From Diphasiastrum complanatum (taxonomy: Eukaryota; Streptophyta; Lycopodiopsida; Lycopodiales; Lycopodiaceae): a DNA stretch of 64,000 nucleotides. The stretch is from assembly GCA_029204225.1 (NCBI GenBank), contig CM055101.1:62932171-62996170 (forward strand), read 5' to 3'. How positions within the stretch are numbered: position 1 is the first letter of the stretch; every line of letters starts with the position of its first letter. Shown in pieces: positions 38,701 through 52,681 of the stretch. The notes beneath the pieces are model-generated. The model saw only the letters and a program-made list of their open reading frames with translations. It was not told where the DNA came from and did no database searches. The position numbers and the translations under genes were made by a program.

Positions 38701-41700
38701 CATTCAATGCTCCTGTTAGCAGATACACATACTAGAATGTACTTGTCATTCAAGTGTGTACTTTCTTTTAGTAAGAAGGAAATAATAGATCTTCTTCTCT
38801 GTCATGCGTGCATGTTTTGTTTACTTTTTTTACTCATAACTATAATCGCCATATTGCAATATATATGAGAGAGAAAGAACAAAAAGTGAACAAATACAAG
38901 TACAATAACGTCCGTGAATACGTTACAATCTTTCAATACCTTGATTATGGCTAAAACACTCAAAGGTTTGAAACTACATTCATCAATTTTAACTTGCACA
39001 ATAAAAGATCGGATTAAAGTTATGCTAATGGAGAACTAAATCGTCGAAAAAGATTCTAGGGAACTTTGACAGGGAATATGATCATCCCCAAAATTGAGCT
39101 GTATACCATGTAAAATTAGTGGTTACACAAGCACGCACCTTTGGCAAATAAGGGACACAACCAAGACCCATCACCTGCACATTTGGATTCCAGAATTCCA
39201 AGCAAAAAAATTTCTTAATAATCACATGATACAAACAAATAAACCATGTTTCTAGTATCTATTTGGCCACTTTCAAACTATCAGCACACTTCTTCCATTG
39301 CACACTATACGACGATAAGGATGACACTTCTGGCTACACCTTTAGCATGACAATTTATTGATAATGGCATGATACAGACAATTAAAACATTCTATTCAAT
39401 AATGGCATGATACAATTTGATAAGGAATGTTTCTAGTACATATTTGACCAGTCAACCTAGTGGCACACTTCTTTTACTGCATGCTATACAATGACAAGGA
39501 TGACACTTCTGGTTGCACCTTGAATATGTACATCAAAGAATGGACAACTTTTTGATGATAGCTTGACACGGAAGGATCACGGAGAATCCGCATCAAAGCA
39601 TTGATAGCTACCTGTAAGATAGAGCATCAGCTATTTGATTTGAATAATTAATCATTTTGCAAAGCAAATTCCAGAGATGTCCAAGCTGATACTAGAAAAT
39701 AAGGGATATGTCGAGAATACAGTTGAGTAATAATCCTCAGATGTTGCAAAAATGCCGCCAGATGGCCACATTTCTGTAGGAAACTCCTCGACAGAAGGAT
39801 CATGTGGGCCCCCTTCTGAAGCAGAAGTTCGAGTACCATCACCATGTCCGACTTGTAAAATTTGCTGATTGTGTTTATGGATATGTGGATCCAGAGCACC
39901 CATTATACCCAGAACCTATTTTGACAGAACATACTTTATAAGCTCAAGTTGCTTCATTAACAAAGCACATACAAAGTGAACTAACTATGCTGTCTTAAAC
40001 CACATTTGAAATCCACAATTCTAAAATTTCTCTTTATTTAGCAAGTCAAACTAGTGCTATGAAACCAATAACATGAGGACTATACATGTAAGGGACTCAA
40101 ACAACTGAAAAAGTTTCAACCTTCAAAACTTCTCTCCGAGTCGACCAAGCAAGTTCCCCATTTAACAAACGCAGTAATACACCGAGCAATTGTGGATAAT
40201 CGGTATAAGGAGCAACTACGTACCTGCAAAAATAAAAATAGCGGCATTTAGCAAGATCACATATTATCTCATTAATTAGGTTAGAAAGAGAGAAGAAAAT
40301 GGCCATAATGTGCACCAAAAAAGCATCCAAATTTAGGTCTCTGCCTTTCAAAGAAATATAAATTATTCAAGCACACGTCACGTGCAAGTGCATTCCCATT
40401 CTAGCCATGCATTGAGAACAAATGCATATCACTCATGTGATTACTTTAAAGTCTAAGAAGTTGAAAGCTACAACAAATAGGTTTCAACTAATAGCCACCT
40501 GAGCATGAATTTTGGCAACTGATCTTCTAGCTGTGACCCCTTGGCTATTGAAGAGTCCAACTCTTGAACAGTACAGTTGTTGGTTTCAGCCAGAGAATAG
40601 GCTAAAGACACCTCTCAAGCAGACATGCAGCACAACTGAGGGTTTTTTGATGCTTACCAAAATAGCTAGGTTTCTTTGCTCTTTCTGGGTAATGAAAAGA
40701 TTGAATTTAGACGTTCTCCAGACTTTGGATGTGCCTAATTGAAGGCATTCTCTGTTGTACCCTCTTTTTCAGTTTTCCTGTCATTTTTGGCAATGAAAAA
40801 ATGATGCCAAGAGGGAAGTTCTCTAGGAAGCTGACGAGGTCAACTCCAAATCGTTAAAATTGCAGATCAAAGAGAAAGTGAATTCGGCGAAGCTTGAAGA
40901 AAAGGCACTTTGTAACATTTAATCTAACTTAAATATGCATCGTTGGAACTGGACATTCTGCTTACTTTTACTAAGGCGTATAAGTCTCTCAGATACCACC
41001 AGGAAAATTTGGCAATGGTGTTGACACATGCCAAGTTTTTCGCTGTTCAGGCGGCTGACAGGAATGACAAGATTCCTTATATCACCGAAGCAATAGGATG
41101 GCTGAATCGCTAGAGTCTATAACCATACAATTATGAATAGAAAGATCTTGGGTCACTACTAGAGTTTCCTTCCTATTCGAAATCGGTCGAAGCGGAATCG
41201 GTCGTATTGGAATCAGTCGAATCGGCCTATTCGACCTTTTCAAATTGGTCCTAGGATTTTCAAATCGGGGAATCGGTTTTAGGTTTCAGAATCATAACTC
41301 AAATTTTTTTGTAGATTTGTCTAGAATTTAGAAAAGCCAAAAACATAGTTGCATACTGCATTGATGATAATCGATATCATGACTGAATTATAAGCATTAA
41401 GAATTCCATATTTTAACGATTAACCATTTAAACTTTACCCTGGTCCCAATACATGTTACCTGACACCTATATTATGTATACTTTTAGGGTTTGAACTTTA
41501 AAACAATAAACCTGAAAGTGATGTCAAATCATAGATGAATCATGAAACAACACACACACACACACACAATCTCCATTGCACTCTCACAACAAAGAACAGA
41601 AAAAGAGAGAAAAATGGGACCCCTCTGTAATCAGGTCCCATGGAAAAAAAATTCCAGGAAAATCCGATTCGGAGATTCGAATCGCAATCACTATTCGATC

Positions 41701-44700
41701 AGCATCGAATCGCGATTTGGTGAAACTATAGTCACTACAATACTTTCTTGGGATTAAGGTATGGAGAAAAGAACATGGTCTTTTCAATTCGTAATCTAAG
41801 TATGCTCATGAACCATAGTTGCACTACGATTTGAATCGCGGTCCAGAATCGCAATTCGGAATTTTTCCAGAATCGTGTTTTTTTTTCGGGCAATATGGGT
41901 ATCAGATGAAAGCTCTAATTAAGAGCATTATTACTGTTTTCCAAATATTTCGGGTACAGGATGGTCCAGTTTAGGTGCATTAATCCATGTTGGGTTCTGT
42001 CAAGGATAAAAATTCAAAACTAACCTCTAGCATGTTCGTTACGATCACAGATGAAAGAAATATGGTTACCAAGGATTCTACAAGATCTTCATATGGTACA
42101 GGGTGATACACCTTCAATACTTTAGTGTGATAATCAAAGGTGTATTGAGTTGGCGAGGAATCTAGTTTTCATAGCAAGAAAAAGCACATCGAAGTACAAC
42201 ACTTCATCAAAGAGAAGATTCAAAGTGGTGAAGTGGAGCTTATTCCTTACCCTACGGAAGAGCAAGTTGCCCAAAGGACTTGGCAAAGAAAAGTTTCATA
42301 AGTGTAGAGAACTTCTGGCGTAATAAATAACAAAGTAAATATTAAGGGGGGGTTGTTAGAAATTAATGTTTATCTGCACCCCTAATGTTGGCAGCCATGC
42401 CTGTGAGCTATTTTAGGGACCATTTCTATTTTTAGTATGTCAAAGTCGAAGTCCTAAAGTCAAGTCAATTAGTCCTGCATGTAGGAGGGCACACTAGTTC
42501 TAAAATAGGACATACAATTTTTCACTTAGCACTTTCTTAGGGATCTTTACCCCATTTAGAGAGCAACTATCATAATTAGCTTCTTGCTTTTGCTCAGATT
42601 TTACTTTTGATAGAGACTAGAGAAATGATATAAGAAGGGCTGGTGCCCCACCTCCTCTTATTCCATTGTAGAGAGCTATGCTCATTCTTCCCTTGATCTA
42701 AGTTCTCCTTAATCTCTCATGTTGATCTTGATTGATGTGTGTGAGTGCTAAAATGATTAGTTCACTCTTATCTTGAATTTGAGCGTTAATTCCAACAGAC
42801 CAGTACCTTCAGATTAGTATCATCGATAAAGAATGGGATTCTTCAACTTAGATAGAAAAAACAACACAGAACACAAACTTGAGTTAAACATTGTAATGAG
42901 ATTTACACTACTCAAGCAAGGGCTCCAACGATTGAATGGAATAGGAGGCAACAACCAAACATACAATAGAGAACACCACAATAGATGTAAACAAGATGCA
43001 TCTTCTGTTCATGTTTTGCTGTCAAAATATGCTCACACAAGTACAGTTACAGCATAAAAATGTATGTCTGTCAAGGTGGGAAGAATAGAAAAGAAAAGAG
43101 AAAAATCTTACCCTGTACTTTGCACAAGCTGCCCTAAAGTACAAACTGCAACTTCACGCTTGCTTGCAGCAGCCCCATCAAGAAGGGCATCAACAATCAA
43201 TGGCATCAGCGCTCCAACATATGGTCTCATCGCAAGGCCACCCTACAAAATTTCAGGATTATTTCAAAATAAAGAAAAAAAACTATTTAGCTAGTATTAA
43301 ATACATTGTAATATAAGAAACAGATGAAAATTCAGCAACCTCATAGATAAAGTGGCTTTAAGTTTGCTAACCAAGAGAAACTTTTATTTCTAACTGGAAT
43401 GAACAGTTGATTTACTGTGTTGTGATATCAGCCGCAATCTACACTGCTAGCAATTCCCACTTTTTTACGTTGACGTGTCATTTACTTGGAAGTTTCATGC
43501 TGAATAGCTGTTATAAAGGAAGCTTAGCCATAACCACATGTTCCTACACATGGTAAGTTGGTGTGTCAGCTTGAGTTTGGCTAGTCCACCCCAGTTCGAG
43601 CATGTTATGAGCTCAGTAGAGCATTACAAAAAAAAGTAATTCCAGACAGCCATCAGGATTCAGCTACTTGTTTCAGCTGCTGACTGCTTTCTTGCTTATA
43701 ATCACAATTTCATTTCAATAACAATCATTTCTAAACTGTGATCAAAGCATACTGAAGCTTGGATTGAACCTCAGAAACAATTGAGCTAAGTCAAAGTCTG
43801 TTATCTGGAAATTGTCCTACCTTGCCTCCAAGTTTAACCCCTGTAGAATCAGTTGAAAGAAATATTCACATCTACCTCTAGCCCTACCACATAAATCCAA
43901 TGGGTCTAGGATCAGCTCCTCTACTATCACTTGGTAGGATAGATCATCTAAGCTCAAATTTTCATCCATACAGCCTTGGAAAGAGGTATGTTCTAGGATT
44001 GTATGCCTATGACTTGATCCATTGTTCTTCATAACACATAATTAATCTAATGCAAACCTGTTTTCCTAGGGTATCTAGCATCAATTGAAAGTACATACAG
44101 TAGATGCATATAATCTGGCCTAGTGTTTCAACCCGGTTCAGAATCGACCTTTTCAGAATCGGATGAATCGGCATGAATTGTGGTTCTGAACCGGGTCCCT
44201 TCCGAAAGAATCGGCAATTTTCTTTTTTTCCTTTTTTTGATATAATGCTAAAAAATATTTAATGTAAACGTATAATGTTTACAATGTGTCTAAATCTTAT
44301 AGATGTTAGATTGCTATTCAAAAAATACATTTCAAAGTTCACTGTTGCTGGTAGAAAGCTGAAGACTGAAACCATACTACAATTCAGCGTTCACAGTGTC
44401 ACAAGTGCACATGACAATGTTGAATGGACACATTTCAAGCTTCATAAACTAGATTGCATGCTCCAACTTCCACTTAACATTATAATGTATTGAAGAAACG
44501 AAACGTTTCTGTTTCCAAAGCTTTGCTAGCTTTCAGCCCTCAGTTTGATAAAAAGACACGAAGCAAAAATGTTTGCGAACATCCTGAAGAAAAGACACGA
44601 AGCGAAAATGTTCACGAACATCCTGACGAAAAGACATGAACACGAAATGTTCGCGAAAGAAAAGTGTTCGTGATACAACAGGAGAAAGTCAGACGACGCG

Positions 44701-47700
44701 AAAGCCAAACGACTCGAAGCGACACGAAAAATCTTCGCGACACTTTTTGACCTTCACGCTCCAAAGGATCAGGAAGATCATGCAAGTACCATGAAGTACA
44801 AAACCTTGATCTGATATGATGACGTCAGCGGAAGAGCGTTAGGACGTGCCTAACCCACCTCTCTTGTAATCCATGATTAGTTATGGATTGTTTAGTCTAT
44901 CTAATCAGATATGCTACTCTGAATGTATGCAATTACTAGATGTATAAGATACATACAGTAGCAGATAGAAAATATACAGAATAGAAGTCCGCCTGTGAGT
45001 GAGACAATTTTCTAAGCAGGATCCACAGAGATCCAAGAAGTCCGCTAGTAAGCGAGACGCTACTCGTGAGAGAACACTATTTTCTCTCACGCCAATGCGC
45101 TGTGTGGATCTGTCATACAGCACTCGAAATCAAGAGGATCAATAGATGATACTGTAGCTAATACGCACATATCACTCTCAATTTTGTTTGACCTTGAATG
45201 AATTACTGTCTGCTATCACTTGTGTATCTCATTCACTTGTTTTTATCAATTCCGCACACTGGTTCAGTTTTGTTGAATGTTGTATTAAAATATAACGTAG
45301 ATCAGCAGTGTCTATCTACTTTCTGGAGGATTGTAGGAATAATATAGCAGGCAGTGACCAGCAATCATATCTGAGATCCATCCGAATTCATTTCGTTCGC
45401 GATTAATTTGATTTCGATTTAGCAATGCAATATCAGAGCTCGTTCAAGTTTCAGTTTCGTTTCGTTTCGTTTCGAAGCCTGATTGATATTTGCAATTTCC
45501 TTCATCATTTTTCGAATCAGTGGTATCAGAGCCACCCTGTCATAGTCTAACATAGCCGCAAAGCTATCAGATCTAGGAGGCTAAGCATTCAAACAAAGAA
45601 CCATCAACAAGTGAGAACACAATTCACAGCAATGGCTTCAATAAGCAGCAAACAATCCAAGATCTGTATCATCCTCGATTCATCAGGATCTAACTTCCTA
45701 GCATGGAAGGTTAAGACCTCGCTAATACTAAAGGGAGAAGGATTATTCCCTTGGGTAGATGGCACCGAGGAGATGCCTGCAACTACAGGCAAGGAGCTAC
45801 GCGAATGGAGGGAGAAGAATGACAAGGCAGTAGCCATGTTATCTTCATGCATCGAGGATAGCCTATCTTGACATGGCTACAATCTCTAAAGCAAAGGAGA
45901 TGTGGGATACATTACTCACAAGATTTCATCACACAATCAGATCATGCTGCTCGAAGATTAGCTGACAAACCTGCAATGGGATGGTAAAGACCTCACTTCT
46001 TTCATTAGGAAGATGAAGGATCTATTCCTATCACTACACAATTCTGGAGCAGAACATGCAGTGACAGCAGAGAAGCAGCTCACTTATCTGTTGAGAGCTT
46101 TACCAAGATCCTTCCAGACAACCAGAACGCTGCTGGCAAAAGATCCTACAATGACACTCGAAAAGGCTGTTGTCGAGATTCGAGAAGAAGTCGAAGCTCG
46201 AGAGCACCTTGATCACAAGGATGCTTCTGACCAAGCCCTCTACGGCAGCAAGGAGAAAGCAAAGAAGCAATTCAAGCCTGAGAGGGAGTCAAATCGAAGG
46301 CAGGATCGAGATCAGCAAGCAGAAGGAGCCAGCAAAGGCAAATGGAAGAACAAAAGAAGGTCGAAACAACAGAGTGGAGACAAGAAGACATGCGTGAGAT
46401 GCAAACGCGAAGGACATACTGTCAATTCGTGTTGGCTTAATCCGAAAATTGAGTGTAACCACTGTCACAAGAAGGGTCATGCAGCCATGGACTGCCGCCA
46501 GAATCCAAGAAGCAAATCAGCTCAAAGCAGACAAGAGAACAACAATAGTTCGTCCTATGTCGAGGAGCCAGAGAGGTCAAAGATGGGCGAAGAAAGATCG
46601 AATCACGGAAATTCGACCGCCTACATCTATGCAGACATGTGTGCAGTATCAACACTGACACACAGGAGGTAATTCTTGATTCAGGAGCTACCTTGTACTT
46701 CGTCACATGAAGACGGATCATGTCCGATTTCCGAAGAGCAGATTCATCAAGATTTATCGTTCTTGGAGATGGATCAAAGCATCAAGTGAATGGTATTGGT
46801 TCACTATGGCTCAACACAAACGGCAGAAACAGACGACTCGAAGATGTTCTGTTCGTGCCTACGCTGCAGCAAGACTTGCTATCAGTGGCAAGAATAGCTG
46901 ATGCAGGGATGCGTGTAACGTTCTCGGACGAAGCATGCAACGTTGTTGATGCAAGTACCAGTACACTAATCACTCAAGGTAGAAGGAAAGGCAACCTGTA
47001 TCACTTGAAGGTACGCCTACCTGCAGATCAAATGCATCAGACTCATGATGATTCGCCAGATACTCTATGGCACAGGAGACTATGCCATATGAATTCAATG
47101 GCACTATATCAAGCAAGCCATCATGGAGCAATCACAGGGGTGAGCATCTCGAATGCAACCAGTTCGATGACCTGTGATGCATGTCTGAAGGGTAAGATGT
47201 CACGTACTCCTTTTGTCAAAGACTCCTACAGAACTAAAAAGATTCTGGAGCTTGTACATTCTGACATCTGTGGACCTTTCATCGTGATCTCAGTAGGAGG
47301 CTCAAAGTATTATATAACCCTTATTGATGATTACAGTAAATTTGCCAGAGTCTACTTCATTCACAATAAATCAGAAGCATTTGACAAGTTCACAGAGTAT
47401 GTGAATTGGGCAGAAAGATGCACAGGAAGTAAGGTGATGTAGATCAGAACAGATGAATACATCTCAAATCGATTCACTGACTGCAATGATCGTGGAATCA
47501 TTCACAGAAGAACTGCATCTTACACACCGCTGCACAACAGTGTTGCAGTAAGAAAGAACAGGACTCTAATGGAAGCTGCTAGGTGGATGATGGCCTATTC
47601 AAAGGCTCCAAGAGTGTTGTGGGCTGAAGCAGTAGCTACAGCTGCTTACATTCAAAACAAGACAGGAAAATCTGGTGTTCCTCACACGACACCACACGAA

Positions 47701-50700
47701 TTATGGTGGGGTAGAAAACCCAATCTGACTCACATCCGTATCTTTGGCTGTGCAACTTATGCACATGTTCCTGATAAGCTTCGAAAGAAGCTTGATGAGA
47801 AAGCAGAACAGGGATACCTTGTAGGATATGACAATCATTCGTCATACTACAGAGTCTATATGCCAGGGACAAACACAGTGAAGATAGTCAGAGATGTCAA
47901 ATTTGATGAGAGCAGAACAATGGCCAACAATGATCCTGTCAGTTATGAAGTCCTTGGAAGACAGTACTATGATCTACCAACTGTGACAAAGAGAGCAAAG
48001 GACGAACACTCAAACGAAGATGTTCGGGTCGCACCTCATTCGAGTGACGAATCAGACGAAGAAAGATTCGCAAGCCAGCCTACTGCTACAATACCTGTAA
48101 ACCAAAATGGTTCCGGACCTAGCAGAGCAGATAAAGGCAAGAGCATTGCAGTTCCTGAAGGATCTCCTAGAAGATCGACAAGAGAACGAAGAGCGCCAGC
48201 AAGATTTGTGCCAGGCAACTCAGCTTCTACATCAGAAGAGTTTTGTGGATTCAGTGGAGAACCACAAACATTAGAGGAAGCAATTGAATGTCCAGAGAAG
48301 GACAAATGGATCCAAGCCATGAATGAGGAGATGGAATCCATGAGGAAGAATCAAGTGTGGACGTTGCAGCCATTACCAGATAAGCGAAAGACTGTAAAAT
48401 GCAAGTGGGTATACAAGCTGAAGTATGGACCGAATGGAGGTATTTCTAAGTATAAAGCAAGACTTGTAGCGAAGGGGTTTTCTCAGAGATATGGTATTGA
48501 CTATGCTGAGACCTTCTCTCTTGTCGTGAAACATTCGTCCCTACGCTTATTGTTTGCATATGCAGCTGCTTATGATCTCAGGATTCACATCGTGGACGAA
48601 AAGACAACGTTCTTGCATGGCGAGCTACACGAGGAAGTCTACTTGGATCAACCTCCATGCTACATTTCGAACTCACTTCCTACTTATGCATGCAAAATGC
48701 ATAGGAGTATCTACGGTCTGAAGCAGTCAGCGCGACAATGGTATAAGAAGAAAGATCAAGCCCTGAAATTTTTAGGATTCAAGCCACTAATGGCTGATAC
48801 CAATGTTTATGTAAGAATTACAGATGGGAAGATCATCATTGTAGCTGTGTATGTGGACGACACTCTGATATTCTGCAAAAGTGAAGAGCTTATTGCTGAG
48901 GTGAAGTATGACATCTCGAAACATTTCAAGATTGCAGACCTGGGAGAAGCCAGATGTTATCTTGGCTTATAGATTGACAGGGACTATGAGGGAGGTAAAT
49001 TGTACCTTCATCAATCCAGATATACCCAGAAAGTCCTAGAAGATTTCGGGATGCTGAGTTGCAAAGGAGCAAATACTCCCATGCTTGCAGGAACAGTCCT
49101 GACGAATGAAGACTGTTCGAAGACTGAAGAAGAAAGAGAGTTGATGCAGCCTACACCATACACGAAGCTGATTGGATCGTTGATGTACCTTGCAGATAAC
49201 ACACGTCCTGACATTGCTTATGTCGTGTTCAGGATGAGCCAATTCTGTACAAATCCAGGGTCAACTCATTGGAAGATTGTGAAACGAATTTTGCAATACC
49301 TTCAATTAACGAAGGATTTTGGTTTGTGTTACTCTCATGATGCAGGATTCCAGATGTTTTCCTACAGTGATGCTAGCTGGGCATCTCTCAAAGACGACTG
49401 CAAAAGTGTCTCAGGAGGATGCACCATCGCGTCAGGAGCAGCAATTCTCTGAGTTAGCAAGAAGCAGACCATTGTGGCTCAATCATCCTGCGAAGCAGAG
49501 TATGTTGCAACAGCAAAGATGGCTAATGAAATCATTTGGCTCAAACAGTTCCTTGAGAAACTGGGCGAAACAAGAAATGAGCCTCTGATTCTACAGATGG
49601 ACAATACATCTGCAATACATCTGACAAAGGATCCTGTATTTCATTCAAGGACGAAACACATCGCAATCAAGTATTACTTGATAAGGGATCTGATCGGGAA
49701 GAAGATGCTGCAGACTATCTTCATTGGAACAAAGGAGATGGTGGAAGCCGACGCGAAAGCCAAACGACTCGAAGCGACACGAAAAATCTTCGCGACACTT
49801 TTTGACCTTCACGCTCCAAAGGATCAGGAAGATCATGCAAGTACCATGAAGTACAAAAACCCTGATCTGATATGATGACGTCAGCGGAAGAGCGTTAGGA
49901 CGTGCCTAACCCACCTCTCTTGTAATCCATGATTAGTTATGGATTGTTTAGTCTATCTAATCAGATATGCTACCCTAAATGTATGCAATTACTAGATGTA
50001 TAAGATACATACAGTAGCAGATAGAAAATATACAGAATAGAAGTCCGTCTGTGAGCGAGACAATTTTCTAAGCAGGATCCACAGAGATCCAAGAAGTCCG
50101 CTAGTAAGCGAGACGCTACTCGTGAGAGAACACTATTTTCTCTCACGCCAATGCGCTGTGTGGATCTGTCATACAGCACTCGAAATCAAGAGGATCAATA
50201 GATGATACTGTAGCTATTACGCACATATCACTCTCAATTTTGTTTGATCTTGAATGAATTACTATCTGCTATCACTTGTGTATCTCATTCACTTGTTTTT
50301 ATCAATTCCGCACACTGGTTCAGTTTTGTTGAATGTTGTATTAATCTATAACGTAGATCAGCAGTGTCTGTCTACTTTCTCGAGGATTGTAGGAATGATA
50401 TAGCAAGCAGTGACCAGCAATCATATCTGAAATCCATCCGAATTCATTTCGTTCACGATTAATTTGATTTCAATTTAGCAATGCAATATCAGAGCTCGTT
50501 CAAGTTTCAGTTTTCGTTTCGTTTCGTTTCAGAGCCTGATTGATATTTGCAATTTCCTTGATCATTTTTCGCATCATCTATGATTTATTCATAATCCATC
50601 ATCAAAAATCCATCACAAAATATACTAGATAAACATTTGAATACAAATCAGAACGTGGGAAAGGCAAAACAAAGAATCTTTATGTCACAATCAAAGAATC

Positions 50701-52628
50701 ATTCAAAATCAAAGAACAGTTTTTTTTTTCTGGGTCCAATTAGAATCGGGCCTGATCGATTCTTTGACGAATCGTGGCAACACTAATCTGGTCAGGTCAT
50801 AAATTCAATAATTACAAGTTGCCCAATCACAAAATTATGCAGTAAAACCCATCATTGGCTCAATTAGTCTGAATATCCAATGCTACTCTTTACCAACCTC
50901 CACTGTCCATAATCCTGGCTCTTGCTCCAGCTTTAGTGTAACTTTATTCAAATTGTCCTCATTTTTCATACACTCACCGAAGTGCTATAATGACAAATTG
51001 CTTGTATCAGATTTATTGCAATCATTGATCTACAACTTCAAATAAACTGCACATAATACATTCTCCTCTTGTTGACAGACCTTTCTACTAAGGGAACGTA
51101 TTGGGTAGCAATTGTGATGCAAACTTAATATTACTTCTGATTTAAAAATCATTACGGATATGAGCATTGAAGATTTACATTATTGCAACATTATATTCTG
51201 ATAACTATAAAAAATTCCAGTCTTTACAGGATCTTTTGATTTCTGCTCTGGTGATATATTGCTGATTTCCAGTCGTGCCCTCTGAGAAAAACAGTTCTCT
51301 CTTGTTCACCAACCATCATAACCCGGGAGATACCCAACTTTCATGGAGGAAAAACAAGGCGTGAAGCCTTCCATCAGTGATTGAATCGGGAATGGTTTAA
51401 AAAATCATGACAGCTGTAGTGACCATAACCGATGCTCCCTCACAATGCACTAGCACTCTTTTCTGAGCATAGCAGTGATCTAGTACTAGTATTATGAATC
51501 TCAAGGACAAAAGTATTAAAATCTGAAATTTCTATTGAGAGACTTCAGCACATGCAGACATTTTGGTTTCCCATTAAAAAAAATTGTGCATTTAGGTCAA
51601 TTAACAAATGACAAAATATCCTGAAGTTGGCCGAGACTGGAAATTAAACTTTTTTGAAGCTCCACAACCTTTTCTCAGACCTACATTCTTCCTAAATGAT
51701 TGCTAGATTAACAGCTTATTCATTTTGTGCCACCATCTTGGCCTTGGGTTCTCAATAGAGATATCATACTTCAATGTACAAAGAATGATAGAAATGTTTC
51801 TATGATGCAAGATATTATAAAAAATAAATAGATGTGCCATCTATAGATAAGGCTAGAATATTTTTATATCCATCTCTAAAAGGTACCAAAGAAACCAAAG
51901 GAGAATACTTAAAAATTAGCATTACATTACTGAATGTTGAGCTGAAGAGAAAAATTATGCTATGTATATGACATCAAATTTTAAATAAAAAAATATAATA
52001 TCCTACCACTCGAGCAAGTTCTCCTACAGTCGCCAAGACCCCTGCAACAACTCCGTTGTTGGCACTTCCTCCTGTACCTTCACGAAGTCTTGCAACCAAC
52101 GCCTACACAAGGAAGCCCATGTTATGTACAACAGATGCTAGGTGCTAAGTAAAAAAGATGCAGGGGTAGTACTTAGAAGGCAGTAAGAAACACCAGGTAG
52201 TCAACCACACAAAGCTCACCTTATGAACAGGAGCAATATAAGGCATCATAACACGTTCACAAGCCTTAATGAGGGAGCCCAGAAGCTTTGCGCTTTCCTC
52301 CCTGCTTTTGCTGTCGGTACTGTGGAAAACAGGGAAGGATGAGAAAAGCTAGGTACAACAGCGGCATGCATCCTGATCAAAAGGGAACAGATATTTTACT
52401 TCTGGGATTCAATACAAACATCACAAAAGTGCTGGCACTACTGCATCCATCACTTTACAGAACCTGTGTTCTAGGTCGGTCAAGAGCTGTTGAAGATGGC
52501 GCCGAAGTGCAGGAAGGACGTAGGCAGGGTTTTTATCTGATAACTTGCCACTCATTGAGATAGCCAGTTCTCGTACCTCAAAATCCTGGATCAAAGAGCA
52601 AACATCAACACAGTACAACATACACATA

Positions 52629-52681
<53 letters not shown>

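Larger units (their letters stand above)
41128..42797 (+). mobile_element. Ty1/copia 3' relic (RT, RNase H, 3' LTR)
   Basis: RT sequence [20 protein letters not shown] is recovered by joining 41128-41159 with 41739-41815 across the nested insertion. RNase H follows at about 42080-42300 ([33 protein letters not shown]). A polypurine tract attaaggggggg (42341-42352) precedes an LTR of 444 bp (42354-42797) beginning TGTTAGAA and ending TTCCAACA. The 5' half is missing. The LTR differs from that of the 23660 element, so this is another family. Confidence 0.82.
40224..43111 (-). other. TOR: TOR intron with Copia relic and nested hAT-like element
   Basis: The intron lies between exons 43242-43112 and 40223-40121 (split Gly codon). 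The part from 40500 to 41127 has no recognised coding or repeat signature. From 41128 to 42797 it holds the Copia relic and hAT-like insertions listed separately. 42798-43111 shows nothing recognisable. Confidence 0.8.
44694..50576 (+). mobile_element. second Ty1/copia element with about 826-bp terminal direct repeats
   Basis: The direct repeats 44694-45519 and 49749-50576 are almost identical. The left one is followed by a primer-binding site tggtatcagagcc (45521). Internal order is gag, CCHC zinc knuckles, protease, integrase, RT, RNase H. The repeat contains the palindromic bZIP-type site TGACGTCA. The right repeat overlaps the last 40 or so codons of pol, so the real LTR may be shorter, starting near 49873 and 44815. 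No clear 5-bp duplication was found. Several frame breaks make it non-functional. It is antisense to TOR. Confidence 0.88.
44121..50785. mobile_element. hAT-like element split by a Copia element
   Basis: The left end TAGTGTTTCAACCC (44121) and right end GTGGCAACACTA (to 50785) are inverted repeats with adjoining GAATCG-rich sequence. Flanking 8-bp repeats atctggcc (44113-44120) and atctggtc (50786-50793) differ at one position. Between them lies the Copia unit 44694-50576. The non-Copia part is about 0.8 kb and has no transposase, so this is a non-autonomous hAT-type element, later interrupted. It lies in the TOR intron 43243-52006. Confidence 0.72.

Noticed and set aside
40512-40742. 76-codon frame in a TOR intron
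   Set aside because: No recognisable similarity, and it is bounded by non-coding sequence; probably chance.
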